Source of the DNA: Vicugna pacos
Lineage: Eukaryota; Chordata; Mammalia; Artiodactyla; Camelidae
Reading direction: 5' to 3'
Assembly: GCF_048564905.1 (NCBI RefSeq)
Contig: NC_132997.1
Coordinates: 74,722,271-74,786,270, forward strand
DNA: 64,000 nt
Below are positions 1 to 11,120 of this stretch, in pieces. The notes below the pieces were generated by a model, which was not told the origin of the DNA, did no database searches, and saw nothing but the letters and a program-made list of their open reading frames with translations. The position numbers and the translations under genes were made by a program. How positions within the stretch are numbered: position 1 is the stretch's first letter; the number at the start of each line of letters is the position of its first letter.

Positions 1-209
1 TGATTTGCCCAAGGTCAGCCAGCCAGGAGGTACCATAGTGCTGTTTGGTCCTAGGAAGTCCTTCCCCACTCAGGCACCGCCCAGCTTCAGTCACACCCAA
101 GCCAGCCTTGGCTCTGAAGCCACACATGACCATCTTGGGTAACAGGGCCTCCTTGGTTGTAGGATTAGAGGTAATACATGAGGCCTACCTATACAGGGCA
201 TGTAAAAAG

Positions 210-340
210 CAGGAATTTTCAGACTCACACTGACCTGGGTTAGAATTTTGACTCCACCACTTTCTCTGTGCCTGTTTTCTCATGTATATGGTGAAGTGAT
301 AATACCCGCCCTGCAAGGAGAGATGAGGTATGCGTGTAGT
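210..340 (+). repeat. MIR SINE fragment
   Basis: The stretch reads like the MIR middle: a 'gacctgggttagaattttgac' type block, then 'ctccaccactttctctgtgcc' and 'ttttctcatgtatatgg'. It is old and strongly diverged. Confidence 0.55.
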
Positions 341-1400
341 AGGTGTGCGGTGCTCGCTCCTCTCATCATGGGGTGGGACTGGGGAGCTCTCAGGGCTGGG
401 CTGCTAGGGGGCTGCCTTCCCTCTGAGTAATGTGCTCTCCTGGGGGAAGCAGTATCTCCTTTCCTGGTCTGGGGTCTCCCATTCAGGCCTTGCTTGGCAA
501 AGACAGAGCATCAGAGGCATTTGCTGCTTTGCCAGCCCTGTGGGTAGAGCTGAGGCCAGGGCCCTCAAGCCTCAGGGCAGGAGGCCCCTCACTATGGCAG
601 GACTCAGGCCAGGCTACCGACTCCCCCAGTACTCTCCCTACCCCACCGATTTCTTGGCTCAGGGGCTTCTGGCTGGGAGCTCTCCTGAGCCCTGCCATCC
701 TGCCTTCGCAGCATTTCCAGCATCTCCAGCATCGGGGACCTCCAAGCACTTGCCCACTTCTGCCAGCAGAGGGAGCAGGTGCTGTTTCTGGGAACCTGGG
801 ACGCTTCAGGCAGGGGGTCTCTTGTCCTAGGACGTCCTCAGTGGGGTGGAGTGGGATGATCTGGAGTGGAGCTGGCAATGGTGGGGGCTTCATTCTTCCT
901 GAGGGAGCCATCTCAGGAGATGGGGCCATGGGAAAGAAAGTGAAAGGAATCCAGAGGAGGAACAGAAGTCATCATATTTTTGCACCAAAATCTGTCCAGC
1001 AAATGTCATTCAATGCCTACTATGTGCCCAGCACCCTAGCAGGCACTGGGAGCCCATGTCAAGTGTGGACCCTCATATGGCTGACCTTCAAGTGGGAAGG
1101 CTGGGACAGGCAAGATGTCCAAATGGAGTAACTGCTAACATGATGTCAAGGACATAAACAGAGGGCTGAGAAAGGCAAAGGCTGGCAGCTTGTCTCCACT
1201 GCCCACCTAGGTGACTAGGGGGGTTGAGGTGGGGCCAGTCTGGGAGTGGGAACCGCTTCCTCCACACACCCTTTTTAGTGGTGGGCTCCTATTGTCACCA
1301 GAAATCACTGCAAGTCACCATAGGACCTGCCAGTGACAGCATGGATGGTGTTGCATTCACTAGCCACTTGCAGGATCCCCTCGGAGCAAACCCTTGGAGG
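341..1400. other. Single-copy non-coding sequence
   Basis: No gene is recognised. Open frames of up to 233 codons occur on both strands, but they overlap one another, match no protein I know, and lie in GC-rich DNA where chance frames are long. A CTCF-like core (CCAGCAGAGGGAG) sits at 763-775. Confidence 0.6.
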
Positions 1401-1407
1401 CCCTAGA

Positions 1408-1520
1408 GTTGGACAGGCCTGGCTTCCAGGCTGACTTAGTCACTTGCCAGCTGTGATCTTGGTTGGGACATGTAACTTCTCTATTTCAGCATCTGCAAGC
1501 AGTGACAGGAATTCCTGCGT
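1408..1520 (+). repeat. MIR SINE fragment
   Basis: Recognised from 'ttggacaggcctggcttcc' followed by 'cacttgccagctgtgatctt' and 'acttctctatttcagc', which correspond to the tRNA-unrelated core of MIR. Confidence 0.6.
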
Positions 1521-1582
1521 AGTGTGAGGACTAGGGTGTGTTCATCCAGCTCTGCCTGGGGGAACGGGGGCCTTAGTTACTT

Positions 1583-2067
1583 GCATTAGTTTTCTACTGC
1601 TGCTGTAACAAATGTCCACAAACTTAGCAGCTTAAAATAATACACATGTATTTATTATTTCAGCTTTTGTGGGTCAGGAGTCCAGGCTTAGGTTAGCTGG
1701 GTCCTTTGCTTGGAGTCTCACAAACCTGCAATCAGGATGTCAGCTGGGAGTGGGGTCATCTGAGGCTTGGGGGTTCTCTTCCAGACACACGTGGTTTTTG
1801 GCAGAGTTAATTTCCTTGTAGCTATGGGGAATTCATCAAGGCTCCTTTTTCAAGGCTGGCAGGAGAGAGCTTTCTACTGTCTCATCTCACCTGATTAGAG
1901 CAGGCCCACCCAGGATAATATCCCTTTTGATGAACTCAAAATCAACTGACTGTCATATTCCATTATATTCACTGGTTCCACCCACACTCAAGGTGAGGGG
2001 ATTAGTTAGGTCATGAATAGCGGGTGGTGGGAATCTTGGAGGCCATCTTAGAATTATTAACATGACA
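1583..2067 (-). mobile_element. MLT1-type (ERVL-MaLR) solitary LTR fossil
   Basis: Read on the minus strand it begins near 'attctaagatggcctccaag' and ends with 'gctgctgtaacaaatg' in reverse, the typical two ends of MLT1 LTRs. No internal retroviral sequence accompanies it, so it looks like a solitary LTR. It is broken and heavily diverged, consistent with an insertion predating the placental radiation. The subfamily is not resolved. Confidence 0.6.
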
Positions 2068-3265
2068 ATTATTTTGACTAATAATCATGTAATAATAATT
2101 TTTTTTGATTTTTCTTTAATTTTGAAACACAGAAGTCACCTCAGTTTCAAAGATATTGTTCAAATTCAGTAAAATATTTAACAAAAAGTAAAAATTGTGC
2201 TTACCAAACAAAAGCATTCTACTTCTCACTCACAATCTACATCACAAATTTTTTATTTTAAACACAAAACCAATCTCCAGGTGGTCCCATAGAATGACAG
2301 GATTGATCACCACTTTTTACAGATTCTAATCCCTGACAGATTTTTAAAATTTGGCCTTTTATTTCTTTAAACATACTAAGCGTAGTTGTTTATAGCTTGC
2401 ATCTGATAATACCAATACTTCATGTACTTTTGGGTCTGTTTCTACTGTCTATTTTTTCCTCAGCTTTTCTCATGGATGTTAGAATACTATCTTGAAGCCT
2501 TAGATTCAAAATCCAGAAAGTATTTTTATTTGCTTCATGCATATGCTTAGGGGTGTTATTATTTGGGGACCACCACAATTCCGGTTCAAGGCTTGGTATT
2601 TCCTTGTAAGAGACCAGGGTGCAAGTCTGTACAAGGGCTGGTTCATGTCAGGTTTGTTCCCTGCTTTCTCTGCACCCCAGCCAGGGTATGCAGTTCCACC
2701 ACTGTGCAGGGCATGGCTTTCAGAGTTCCCGCCTGGGACAAGCTCTGGGTTTTCGCTTCTTTCCCTCCAGTGCTGAGGGGATACTCAGAGCCCAGCTCCT
2801 GCTCCAGTACCTGCTTCTCCTGGGAAAGCAGGTGTCCTCTGGTAAGAGCAGCTTTATAGGCTGGGTTTCTTTTTCTGGACTTTTGTCTTCTCCTGGATCT
2901 TAGCCCAGCGATTCCTCAGCAGTTCGTCACCTTTGTTGTTTTCAAGATTTTTTTTCCAATTTTTTGGGGGGCTCGCCTTCCTTTCACTGTCCTCAGTAGA
3001 GAACTGGCCTGAATTACCTTGTCCACCGTGACCAGGAGTTCACATGCAGAATGAGTGACTGTGACCCTCCTGCTCGAGAAACAGCAACCCCGGCCTTGTC
3101 CACTCAGAGGCTTTGCTGCCTTCTTGGGCTTCTTTTCATCACAAAGAGCCCCATTTTGGCCAAGAACACATCTGTCCTCATCATGCCGGCTGAGTAGTGC
3201 CACCCTCATATGGTCACTCTCTTGGCCCCAGTTTTCCTCTTGCCATGGGCAGAAGCAGCAATGGT
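2068..3265. other. Unassigned ancient sequence, possibly part L1-related
   Basis: AT-rich DNA (2068-2570) followed by GC-richer DNA. Parts of 2330-2560 resemble sequence I associate with old L1 elements. On the minus strand, 3039-2854 is an open stretch of 61 codons ending in a stop, rich in Lys, Glu and Asn (it contains LLRNRWAKIQEKTKVQKKK). I do not recognise the protein; it could be a remnant of a retrocopied gene or a chance frame. Confidence 0.25.
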
Positions 3266-3269
3266 CAAG

Positions 3270-3500
3270 GAGTTAGGAGGTTTGGTCTCAGTCCTGGCTT
3301 TGCCACTTGCTCACTCCTTGCCACAGATAAGGAAGTTACTTCCTCTTTTAGGTCTTTGCTTTTTTTTTTTCAAGTTTATCTGCATCATGGGATTAAGACT
3401 CAGAATTCCTAAGATTATCTCGGAAGATAATGCCTGTGAAAATGCCCAGTGTGCTGCCTGACACATTAGAGGCCCCAAAAATGTTTGATGAATGTTAATC
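3270..3500 (+). repeat. MIR SINE, nearly full length
   Basis: Contains 'cctggctttgccacttgctc', a T-rich interruption near 3360, and the 3' part 'cacattagaggccccaaaaa' with 'tgtttgatgaatg'. The order matches MIR on the plus strand. Confidence 0.65.
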
Positions 3501-3554
3501 TGAACCAGTTACACGACTGTATCAATTTAGTTGCAAATATTAGAAAAATCTCCC

Positions 3555-3720
3555 AAGTAACAATAGCTTTAAAAAGAGTTTATTTCTCTCTCACATATCA
3601 GGCATCTGAAGACAGGTAGTTCAGGGCTGGGTTGGTGACTCCACGTTTGGCTGGGCCTCAGATGCCTTCCATCTGGCTGCTCCTCCATCCTTAGTGCAAG
3701 GGCTGTGAGGGCTCCATCTG
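3555..3720. repeat. Ancient interspersed repeat, family not named
   Basis: Shares 'gagtttatttctctctcaca' and 'ccttccatctggctgctcc' with a dispersed repeat family of which 6253-6525, 14410-14850 and 44776-45145 look like further relatives. I cannot give the family name from memory. Confidence 0.4.
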
Positions 3721-4069
3721 CATCTCAGGCAGCAAGAGGAGGGCAGTGCACACCCTCCCCTTCCAGGAGACTTTTTGGCAGTCCTACACAACACACCTCC
3801 TTCATCCCATGGCCGAACCTTGCATATGGCTCACACAGAGCTGCCAGGGAAGTGGGGACGTGGAATCTCCGAGCTGGGTTGCACTCAGCTACGTGTAAGT
3901 TTTCTTTTCTCAGGAGGACAGGGGAAAGGGAAATTGGTAGGCAACTGGCAGTTTCTGCCACTGTGATCTTGACTGAATCACTTTTCCTCCTTGAACTTTA
4001 GTGTCTTCTTCTGTAGAAATCAGTGGTGGAGGTTGGGCGCGCTCGTGGCATCTTGGGTGGCGCCATTCC

Positions 4070-4190
4070 TCACTGTGCAGAACTGTCCTAAGGCAATGCG
4101 GGACATGTGATATCCCTCGGCCGTGCCTATTAAATGCCAGTAGTACCTCCAGGTGTTGTGATCACCAAAACAACCCTGCTTATTTCTAGC
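4070..4190 (+). mobile_element. MER20-like hAT-Charlie fragment
   Basis: Carries the diagnostic 'atgccagtagtacctccagg' and 'gtgatcaccaaaacaac', matching the second half of MER20 non-autonomous DNA transposons. Confidence 0.65.
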
Positions 4191-4699
4191 ATCTCTAGGG
4201 AACAGTACTACTCCCTGTTGAAAACCCATGGACTAGACAATTCTCAAGTCCTTCTAAGAGTGGCATTCTGTGAGAGCCTTCAGGCAGTCAGAGGAGGAAA
4301 AAGGACAGAGTAAGGAAGGAACCAGGACAGAACTTTCCAAGGAATGGCAAGAACCCAGAACACCTGGTCCCAACAGGGCCCACTGCCCCTCCCCAAGGCC
4401 CTTCACCATGCCCCTGGCGTGAGAGATGGAGGGAAGAGCTGGCATGCTGGCCTCTGTCTGTCACGATGGCCTCATTAGTGGCTCCCACGTCCATTGGCGG
4501 GATCTCATAAGTGGGGCCCGCCTGACCTTTGGGGCAGCAGTTGCTACACCTTGGCATGGCTGATCAAAGCCCAGGGGTGCGCCCTCCTCTCCCGCAGGCT
4601 CTCAGCCCTTTCCTGCCCATGGTCCCTGCTGGGGATGGCAATTAGGTGGATCACAGTGTGCTCAGCCCAGTGAATTCTGATGGAGCCAGGGGGAGGAGG

Positions 4700-4866
4700 T
4701 GTGAGAATCATGCTGCCTGGATTTAAATCTGGTTCCCACACTTACCGAATTGTGTGACTTTGAATGAGAACTTTTTGTCTTGTTTGTTCCCTCATCCACA
4801 CAATGGAGCTACGGGTAAACCATGGAGAAGAGTACCTGGCATACAGTAGGCACTCAGTAAGTGATA
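4700..4866 (+). repeat. MIR SINE
   Basis: Ordered MIR landmarks: 'ctgcctggatttaaatctgg', 'gtgtgactttgaatgagaac', 'ccctcatccacacaatgg', and the tail 'cctggcatacagtaggcact'. Confidence 0.8.
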
Positions 4867-5384
4867 GTTTGTCTGAGTGGAGTCCTGCCTCTCTCTTTGT
4901 TCCTGGCGGAGATTCTGATGCACACAATAGAGCTTCCAGCAACTCGCCCAAGGTCCCACAGTCAGCCAAACCTCATGCGCTCCACCACCCCATAGTGAAG
5001 AGGTGCGTTCCCGGGGGGAGTGGGGAGTGGACCAGCTGAGGCCACAGAGCCAGCAGAGCCAAGCTGAGCTTCACGGAGCCCACAGCTGCCCTTGGCTGTG
5101 CCCATCACGGGTCTGGAGCTCAGAGAGCCACTTGCCCCTGAGCAAACAGAGATGCAGATGCAGGCTTGCATGTAGCCTTAGAGTCTGAAGAGTGAGGACC
5201 GTGCTGGGGGTGGCGGGCGCTTGTGGCAGGCGTGTGAGGTCTGAGGTCAAGACCTGAGTGAGCGCAGCCTGGCTGTGGCACTCATTATCCCTGAGCTAAC
5301 ATAATAATTATGACCTATCATTACAGATGTCCGTGAATCGTGACTGTGAACTAGCAATGAGAGTAAGTATCTGTTTTCAGGGTT

Positions 5385-5575
5385 TATAGTGCTTACTCTG
5401 TGCCAGGCATTGTTCCAAGTGCTGTCTCTGACCTGTTTCCTTTAATCCTCTAGTCCAAAGAGGAAAGTACCATCACTCCTGCTTTCATAGTGGAGACTGC
5501 ACTGGGAGGGCCTAAGTGACTTGTTCAAGGTCATGTAGCAGGTAAAGCAGAGGCTGGGACTGGATCCTGCTGTGT
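5385..5575 (-). repeat. MIR SINE
   Basis: Reverse-orientation landmarks: 'tgtgccaggcattgttccaa' near the start and 'gttcaaggtcatgtagcagg' near the end. Confidence 0.75.
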
Positions 5576-6252
5576 CCACTTCATGGGTTGCGACCTGGAC
5601 GTACCTGCCATTTATCAGCAAGAAACAATTTTACCTGTCTGGACTTCCTTTTGCTCACCAGCAAAATGGTTTCAAATACGTTTATCCTGATTATGTCATA
5701 GTGGTTAGAACTAATTGAATAAGGGACGTGGTAAGCATTGGTAAGTTCATCCATTATTCAATAAGCTATGATTTATCGAGCCCCTGTCTGGTGCTGGCCA
5801 CTCTTCTAGGGACCAGGGGTACAATAGTGAGCAGAACAGGTGAGATCCTGCCTTGGGCCCCCTCGGGGGATCTAAATTCTAGCGTGGGGCTTGGGTAGGG
5901 AGACATACAATAAACCAATCAATGCATGAGCACGCATGATAATTTTTCATAGTGCTCAGTGCTCAGAATAAAATAAAACAGGTGATGGGACTCACTATTC
6001 TTCAGGTGGGTTGGTAGAGAGGGGCCATCTGAGCTGGTGACCCTTGGAGCTGGAGCCTGTTGATGGAAAGAGCCAACGATGTAAAGAATATTACCCGTGA
6101 GGGGAGTGATGCAGGTCTGGCCAGTGGCCAGAGCGTGGTAAGTGGAGGGGAGCGCAGTATGACAGGGACCCAGGGGGTCAGGCTGCGGGAGTCGTGTGGG
6201 CACTGGCAGGAAGTTTGGATTTTACTATCAGGGCAATGGGAACCTGGCTGTA

Positions 6253-6525
6253 TCAGTTAGAAATTCATGTGTTAAGGAAAACTGGACCAGCCATGGCTTA
6301 AACAAACAGAAGTTTATTTTTCTTACTTGAAAAGAAGCCTGCAGCCAGATGGCTGTTGATACTAGTTCAATGGCTTTACGATGTTTGGGCTGACAGTCTG
6401 CCACCTCCAACCTGTCCCCGCTGGTTGTAAGTGGCTGCAGCCATTCTAGGCATCACAACTACGTACACAGCAGATTCTGCTAACTTATTCATCAGAATGG
6501 CTCTTAGCCGCAAGGGAGGCTAGAA
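6253..6525. repeat. Ancient interspersed repeat, family not named
   Basis: Begins 'tgtatcagttag' and contains 'gtttatttttcttacttg', then 'agtggctgcagccattctag' and 'cgcaagggaggctag'. It interrupts the L2 and resembles the copies at 14410 and 44776. Confidence 0.4.
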
Positions 6526-6634
6526 AAGGGAGTCAGGTATAGGGATGAGCTTCTCTGGCCCGAGAGTGGAGGCAGGAAGGAGAAATGGGGCTTGAGACTG
6601 GTCTGCTGCCCCGGTGCTTCTCCATCATGCACGG

Positions 6635-6730
6635 GCATAGGATGGGCTGCTCTGGGCCTGAGATTCTGCATCTCAAGCTCTCCGGAGATGCTGATGTGGC
6701 TGGTCTGTTGCCCACGCTTTGAGGAGCACA
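6635..6730. mobile_element. MER5-like hAT-Charlie fragment
   Basis: 'gcctgagattctgcatctc' followed by 'gatgctgatgtggctggtct' and 'cacgctttgaggagcac' matches one half of a MER5-type element. Confidence 0.65.
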
Positions 6731-6902
6731 GGTAAACACCACTGGAGAGTTTTAAGTAAGAAAGTGGTTACCTAACTTCCGTGGTTCTGTGGAGAATGCG
6801 GCGTAAGGGACAAAAGGGGACACTGACAGGCTAGTTAAGAAGTCAAACGTTATGGCCACTTGGGTACAGGTGATGGCAAGGGAGATGATGCTGGCGGGTG
6901 TT

Positions 6903-7412
6903 AATTTATTTTTAATTTAAAAAATTGTAAAATATACAAAACAAATTTTATTATTTTAACCATTTTTAAGTGTACAATTCAGTGACATTATATACATCCC
7001 CAATGTTGTGTAACCATAACCACCATCCATCTCCGGAACTTTCTTATCATTCCAAACAGGAACTCTGTATCCATTAACTGTTAACTCCCCACTCCTCCAG
7101 CCCTTCACCACCCTCCATCTCCAGTCTCTGGTAACCTCTATGCTATTTTCTGTCTCTCTGTATTTGACTATTCTGGGTACTTTATATAAGTAGCATCATA
7201 CAATATTTACCATTTTGTGTCTGGCTCATTTCACTTAGCATAAGATGTTTCAAGGTTCATCCACGTTGTATTAGAACTTCATTCCTTTTTAAGGGTGAAT
7301 AATATACATTTGTGGATATACCACATTTTATTCATTCATTAATCTATTGATGGGTATTTGGGTTACTGTGAAGAATGCTGCTATGAACATGGGTGTGCAA
7401 GTATTTGAGTCT
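6903..7412 (-). mobile_element. Old L1 3' fragment (L1M type)
   Basis: Antisense of the L1 3' end and end of ORF2: 'agtgtacaattcagtgacat', 'tgtgtaaccataaccaccat', 'ttcatccacgttgtatta' and 'gctgctatgaacatgggtgt'. It is truncated at its 5' end and non-functional, and it sits inside an L2. Confidence 0.85.
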
Positions 7413-7716
7413 AGTGGTTGGTTTTGAGCTATGTTTTGGAGCGGGACCGTCAGAACTTGCTGATAGTAGGAAGGAAGGGTAGGGATAGAATTAAGAATGA
7501 CTCCTGGTGATGGTGGCGTTAACTAAGATGGCGAAGAATTTGAAAAGTGCTCTGCAATCATCGGGTAGTATCATTATTTTATTCAGAATTGTTTGAAGTA
7601 GTTATCGGCTATGAAGTCAACAATAAAGGCACTAAAACATCACTTTTGTAAGACATAGATCTAGGGCCTGGGAACCCCGGTTTCCATATTCCCTCAGTAA
7701 CTACCCGATTTAAATC

Positions 7717-7940
7717 AGTACTTGGCAAACGATGGCCCACAGACCAAATCCATCCCACCACCTGGTCTTGTACACTCAAGAGCTAAGAATAGGGTTCACA
7801 GTTTTAAGTGTACGTGTGAAAAAAGACCATGCAGCCCTTTAGCTGACAGTTGTTCAGTTTTGCCTCTTGGCTCGCACAGCCTAAAATATTTACTGTCTGG
7901 CCCTTTACAGAAAAAGTTTGCGGACCCCTGGCCTAAATTA
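7717..7940 (-). mobile_element. hAT-Charlie non-autonomous element, nearly complete
   Basis: Its ends are inverted-repeat-like: 'cttggcaaacgatggcccac' at one end and 'aaaaagtttgcggacccctg' at the other, with 'aaaatatttactgtctggcc' inside. I recognise the family by sight but not its MER number. Confidence 0.65.
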
Positions 7941-8212
7941 ATTGGTTTGGCGCAGGCTGAAGAAATGTGCTCAGTGGAAATAAAAAAAACCAAACCAAAC
8001 CATATACCCCTCCCCACTGCTGACCTACTTCTGCAGTTTTTTTTTTTGTTGTTTTTTTCTTTCTCATAAGTCTGTGCTGGGTATACATAGAGCAAGCTGT
8101 ACCCCTACCCAACCCAGTTCTGCCCCCTGCGAGCCCCTGTGTTTCCCAGCCCCGGTCAGCCCCTACCATGGAACTGATTAATGCCAACCCAGTGCTGTTT
8201 ATCAGGAACAAG

Positions 8213-8510
8213 TGATTTATTTTAGCATATAAATTTTAAATGATGTCTATGCTTCCCAGGAAGCTGTCTGGTTTAGAAAATTGCCTATAATAAATACACG
8301 CAATAAATCCATTATTTTGAACCTAAAGAAAGTATTCAAGTTTTATAAGGGAAAATCAGTTTCTCCTCATCGTCACTAAATAGATATTGTGTAAGTAAAT
8401 AATTAAAAACAATAGTTTGAATCATTGCTAAATTATCAGCTTTCCAAAATGCAATCACGGCTCTTATTTTTCCAATTAATCATGCAAAAAAATCCATTTG
8501 CTTGTATGTC
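8213..8510. other. AT-rich single-copy block, possible conserved non-coding element
   Basis: An AT-rich stretch that fits no repeat I know. It holds several homeodomain-type TAATTA/ATTAAT cores (for example near 8401 and 8475) inside much more GC-rich flanks. No open frame of note. The enhancer idea is inference only. Confidence 0.25.
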
Positions 8511-9255
8511 CCTGGTGAGGCCTCCTGTCCACTCCAAAAGCATCCAAGAATCAGTGGCATTTACTCAGTCCAGTGGGCTTGGACGTGCCTTGAAATGCCA
8601 CGTGGGAAGATGCCTGGAGAGGGTGCCCTGTCCACTCAGGGGCACCGACTTTCGGAGTTTTAACTGTTGGCCCCAGTCCCGGACGGTCCTGTGCTCCCTC
8701 ACCTGATTCCACGGCGATGCTGTGACCTGGTTCTCAGGCAGGTTGGAGCTGCTCGTTCTTGAGCTCCCAAAGTTCTAATTCTTTCAGTTTATGTTGACTC
8801 AGTGCCCGCGGGGCTGGGTCCTAAGAAGGAGTCAGCTTCAGCTCCAAGCTGTGCCCCTTTCTTGCCTTCAGGGCCTGGGATTAGGACTGGGCTCAGGGCA
8901 CACACAAGCCCCCAGACTTTGGAGCCTGTGCTGTGATTTCTAGCAAGCTGAGCTCCACCAGCATCAAACCTCTTCCCTGGAGAACTTCTCACAACATCCC
9001 TTTGTGAGGGTGCAGGGCTTCAGCAGGAGACTTCGGGGTCTCTGCAAATTTAGCCCCTGCTCCTTCTGCACACCAAGGGAGACTGGGAGCAGTGGTCTTT
9101 GTCAGGCTATGGGAGGTCCTGGGCAATCAGTGTCTACTTGCCTCAGCCTTGCATAACTGAGAGGGATTCCTGGGACTCTGTGTCCCCTGCTGAGAACACT
9201 GGTCCCAGGGTGACTCGCTGGTTCACTTGGTGGAAGTGGCCGGCAGCTTCTGTCT
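8511..9255. other. Single-copy non-coding sequence
   Basis: Nothing recognisable as a gene, RNA or repeat. Confidence 0.5.
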
Positions 9256-9261
9256 TGCAAA

Positions 9262-9700
9262 GTTCATTCATTCATTCATCAAATGCCTACACAGCATCTT
9301 CTACGTGCTGGCCACTGTCCCACACAGTTGGGACACACCAGTGAGCAAAACAAGTCCCCTGTTCTTGTGAGGCTACACAGGCATGTATTCAGTTCTGCTC
9401 TGGAATGCCGCCCGGTACTGGGGGACCCAGAGGTAGGAGGAAAGATTGCTGTATGCCTGTGTGTCCAGGGTGTTTCACATGAGAAGAGATGTTTGCTGGG
9501 GTCTTGAATGCTGAGTGGGATTCGCCGCAGCACACAGGGGCAGGGTCGGGAACAGAATTCCCAGTGTTTTTGCAAAGAAATCAGCTCCAGAAGGGGCCAC
9601 GCAGAGGAAAGGGCACCTGTAGGCTGAGTGGGGGCCACTGAGGGACTTCGAAGGCTGTGCCAAAGACTTTGGACTGTGCATTTGAGCCTCATTTTCAGGG
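9262..9700 (-). repeat. L2 LINE 3' fragment
   Basis: Opens with 'ttcattcattcattcatcaa', 'ctggccactgtcccacacag' and 'tgagcaaaacaagtcccctg', the antisense L2 3' terminus. It continues to 'aagactttggactgtgcatt'. Confidence 0.7.
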
Positions 9701-10119
9701 CCCCCAGCAGCGAGCATTTCTAGGGGAGCCATTCACAGACTTCAAGGTGAGTGGCGCCCACTACATTTGGGTGTCCTGTCACTCTTTCCTTCCACTCTTC
9801 CTTGGTCATGGTCTCCCCCAGGTCGCTGGCTGTGTGGGTGCCTGTTGGAGAGCACTGCGACCTCCTGTCTCATCCCCTACCCTGCTAGCGATCACATTGA
9901 ATAACTTCTCTCCTCCTGAGGTGCCTGCGTGCCACACCTCCTGATTTAGGACCCGAATTAATTAGCACCTGCTTGGTTTTCTCTCTGAGCACCTTCAAGG
10001 TGCCAGATTCCCTGAGCCCGTCTTTCTCAGCATGAAGTGATTCTTTGTGTCTGGTGATCCTAACTGTGGGTTCTGAGACAGCAGCAGGGGGAAGTTTAGG
10101 CTAGGTGACCGCAAGTTTG

Positions 10120-10245
10120 GTCCTGCTGAAAATGCAGACCTCGCTTCAGATCTACTGAATTTGAATCTCCAGGGTGGAGCCTGGAGTCAGCTTTTTGGAC
10201 TGCCCCCAGGTGGTCCTTATGCATGTCAATGTTTGAAGACTGCTG
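10120..10245. mobile_element. MER5-like hAT-Charlie element
   Basis: 'gctgaaaatgcagacctcgc', 'actgaatttgaatctccagg' and 'gtttgaagactgctg' follow the MER5 layout with a degraded terminal repeat. Confidence 0.55.
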
Positions 10246-10639
10246 TATAAGAGAAGCTCCTTAACATTTTGGGGAGCTGGGGCTAGGTTTCCTTGATTGG
10301 ATGTCATGCATTTAGCACCCAGAGATAGTGGGTCCTTGGCTCAGCTGGCCTCTGCCTGGCAGTGCCTGGGTCTCCCCAGTCACTGCCCTAGAGGTTGCTG
10401 TTCTTGGTGGAGAGGGTGAATCTTTCTCCCTTAAAGCTGCATCTCCTTGCCTGGGATTTCCACCCTGTGGCTCACACCAAGCAAGCCTAATGCTTCTCCC
10501 AGGTGCATCCCTTCAGACATCTGAAGACTGCTGTCATATGAACATCCTTGGATTTGGGGGCCAGTCTTTGTCTATTATGATCTCTAGACCCTTGGCTCTC
10601 CTGGGTGCTCTCTCAGATGATGACTCTGTGCTATGAACT

Positions 10640-11010
10640 TTCTCTCTATTCTCATTTAGTCCTCCCAACATCCTGATAAGGTTGCCTTAAAAAAATTTTT
10701 TTTTATTGAAATGTGGTTGACTTACAATGTTAGTTTCAGGTGTACAGCAAAGTGATTTAGTTATACATATACATACGTATATATTTTTTCTTTTCAGATT
10801 TTTTTCCATTATATGTTATTACAAGAAATCAAATGTAGTTCCCTGTGCTACAGTAGGTCCTTGTTGTTTACCAATTTTATGTATAGTAATGTGTGTCTGA
10901 AGTTTGCTTCTGTTATCCCCATTTCACAGATGAGGAAATATAACCTTTCTTAAGGTTATGACTAGTTTGTGCCAGAACTAGGATTAGAACCCAAGGGTAA
11001 CTAGAACATC
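10640..11010 (-). repeat. MIR SINE split by an L1
   Basis: MIR antisense: 'ctcatttagtcctcccaaca' at 10650 and 'ttatccccatttcacagatg' at 10914 belong to one element. The 211 bp between them are a younger L1 insertion. Confidence 0.8.
10689..10899 (-). mobile_element. L1 3' end inserted into a MIR
   Basis: Begins (antisense) at the T-rich poly(A) tail near 10689, then 'gacttacaatgttagtttca', 'gtacagcaaagtgatttagt' and 'agttccctgtgctacagtag', the 3' UTR of artiodactyl-type L1. Flanking near-repeats 'aaggttgcctt' (10678) and 'aagtttgctt' (10900) look like a target-site duplication. Severely 5' truncated. Confidence 0.85.
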
Positions 11011-11027
11011 AAAGCCAGAGCTCTATT

Positions 11028-11120
11028 ATCCCCATTTTACAGATGGGAAAACTGAGGGACCGACTCAAGTCACACAACAGCAAGTGGTAGAACCTAGAGC
11101 CCTCATTCTTCATTATTATG
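11028..11120 (-). repeat. MIR SINE fragment
   Basis: A second MIR in the same orientation directly after the split copy: 'tattatccccattttacaga', then 'gtcacacaacagcaagtgg'. Confidence 0.7.

Larger units (their letters stand above)
5742..7505 (-). repeat. L2 LINE 3' region, split by later insertions
   Basis: The outer parts (5742-6246, 6741-6902 and about 7430-7505) follow the antisense L2 3' sequence in order: 'ccattattcaataagc', 'aggtctggccagtggccaga', 'gtggttacctaacttccg' and 'aagaatgactcctggtgatg'. The gaps hold an unassigned repeat (6253-6525), a MER5-like piece (6635-6730) and an L1 (6903-7412). The L2 is therefore the oldest layer here. Confidence 0.6.

Noticed and set aside
763-776. 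CTCF site
   Set aside because: The core matches with at least one mismatch at an important position; such matches are common by chance.
430-1131. 233-codon plus-strand frame
   Set aside because: Low-information Pro/Ser/Gly composition, overlapping frames on both strands, no splice structure and no family resemblance.
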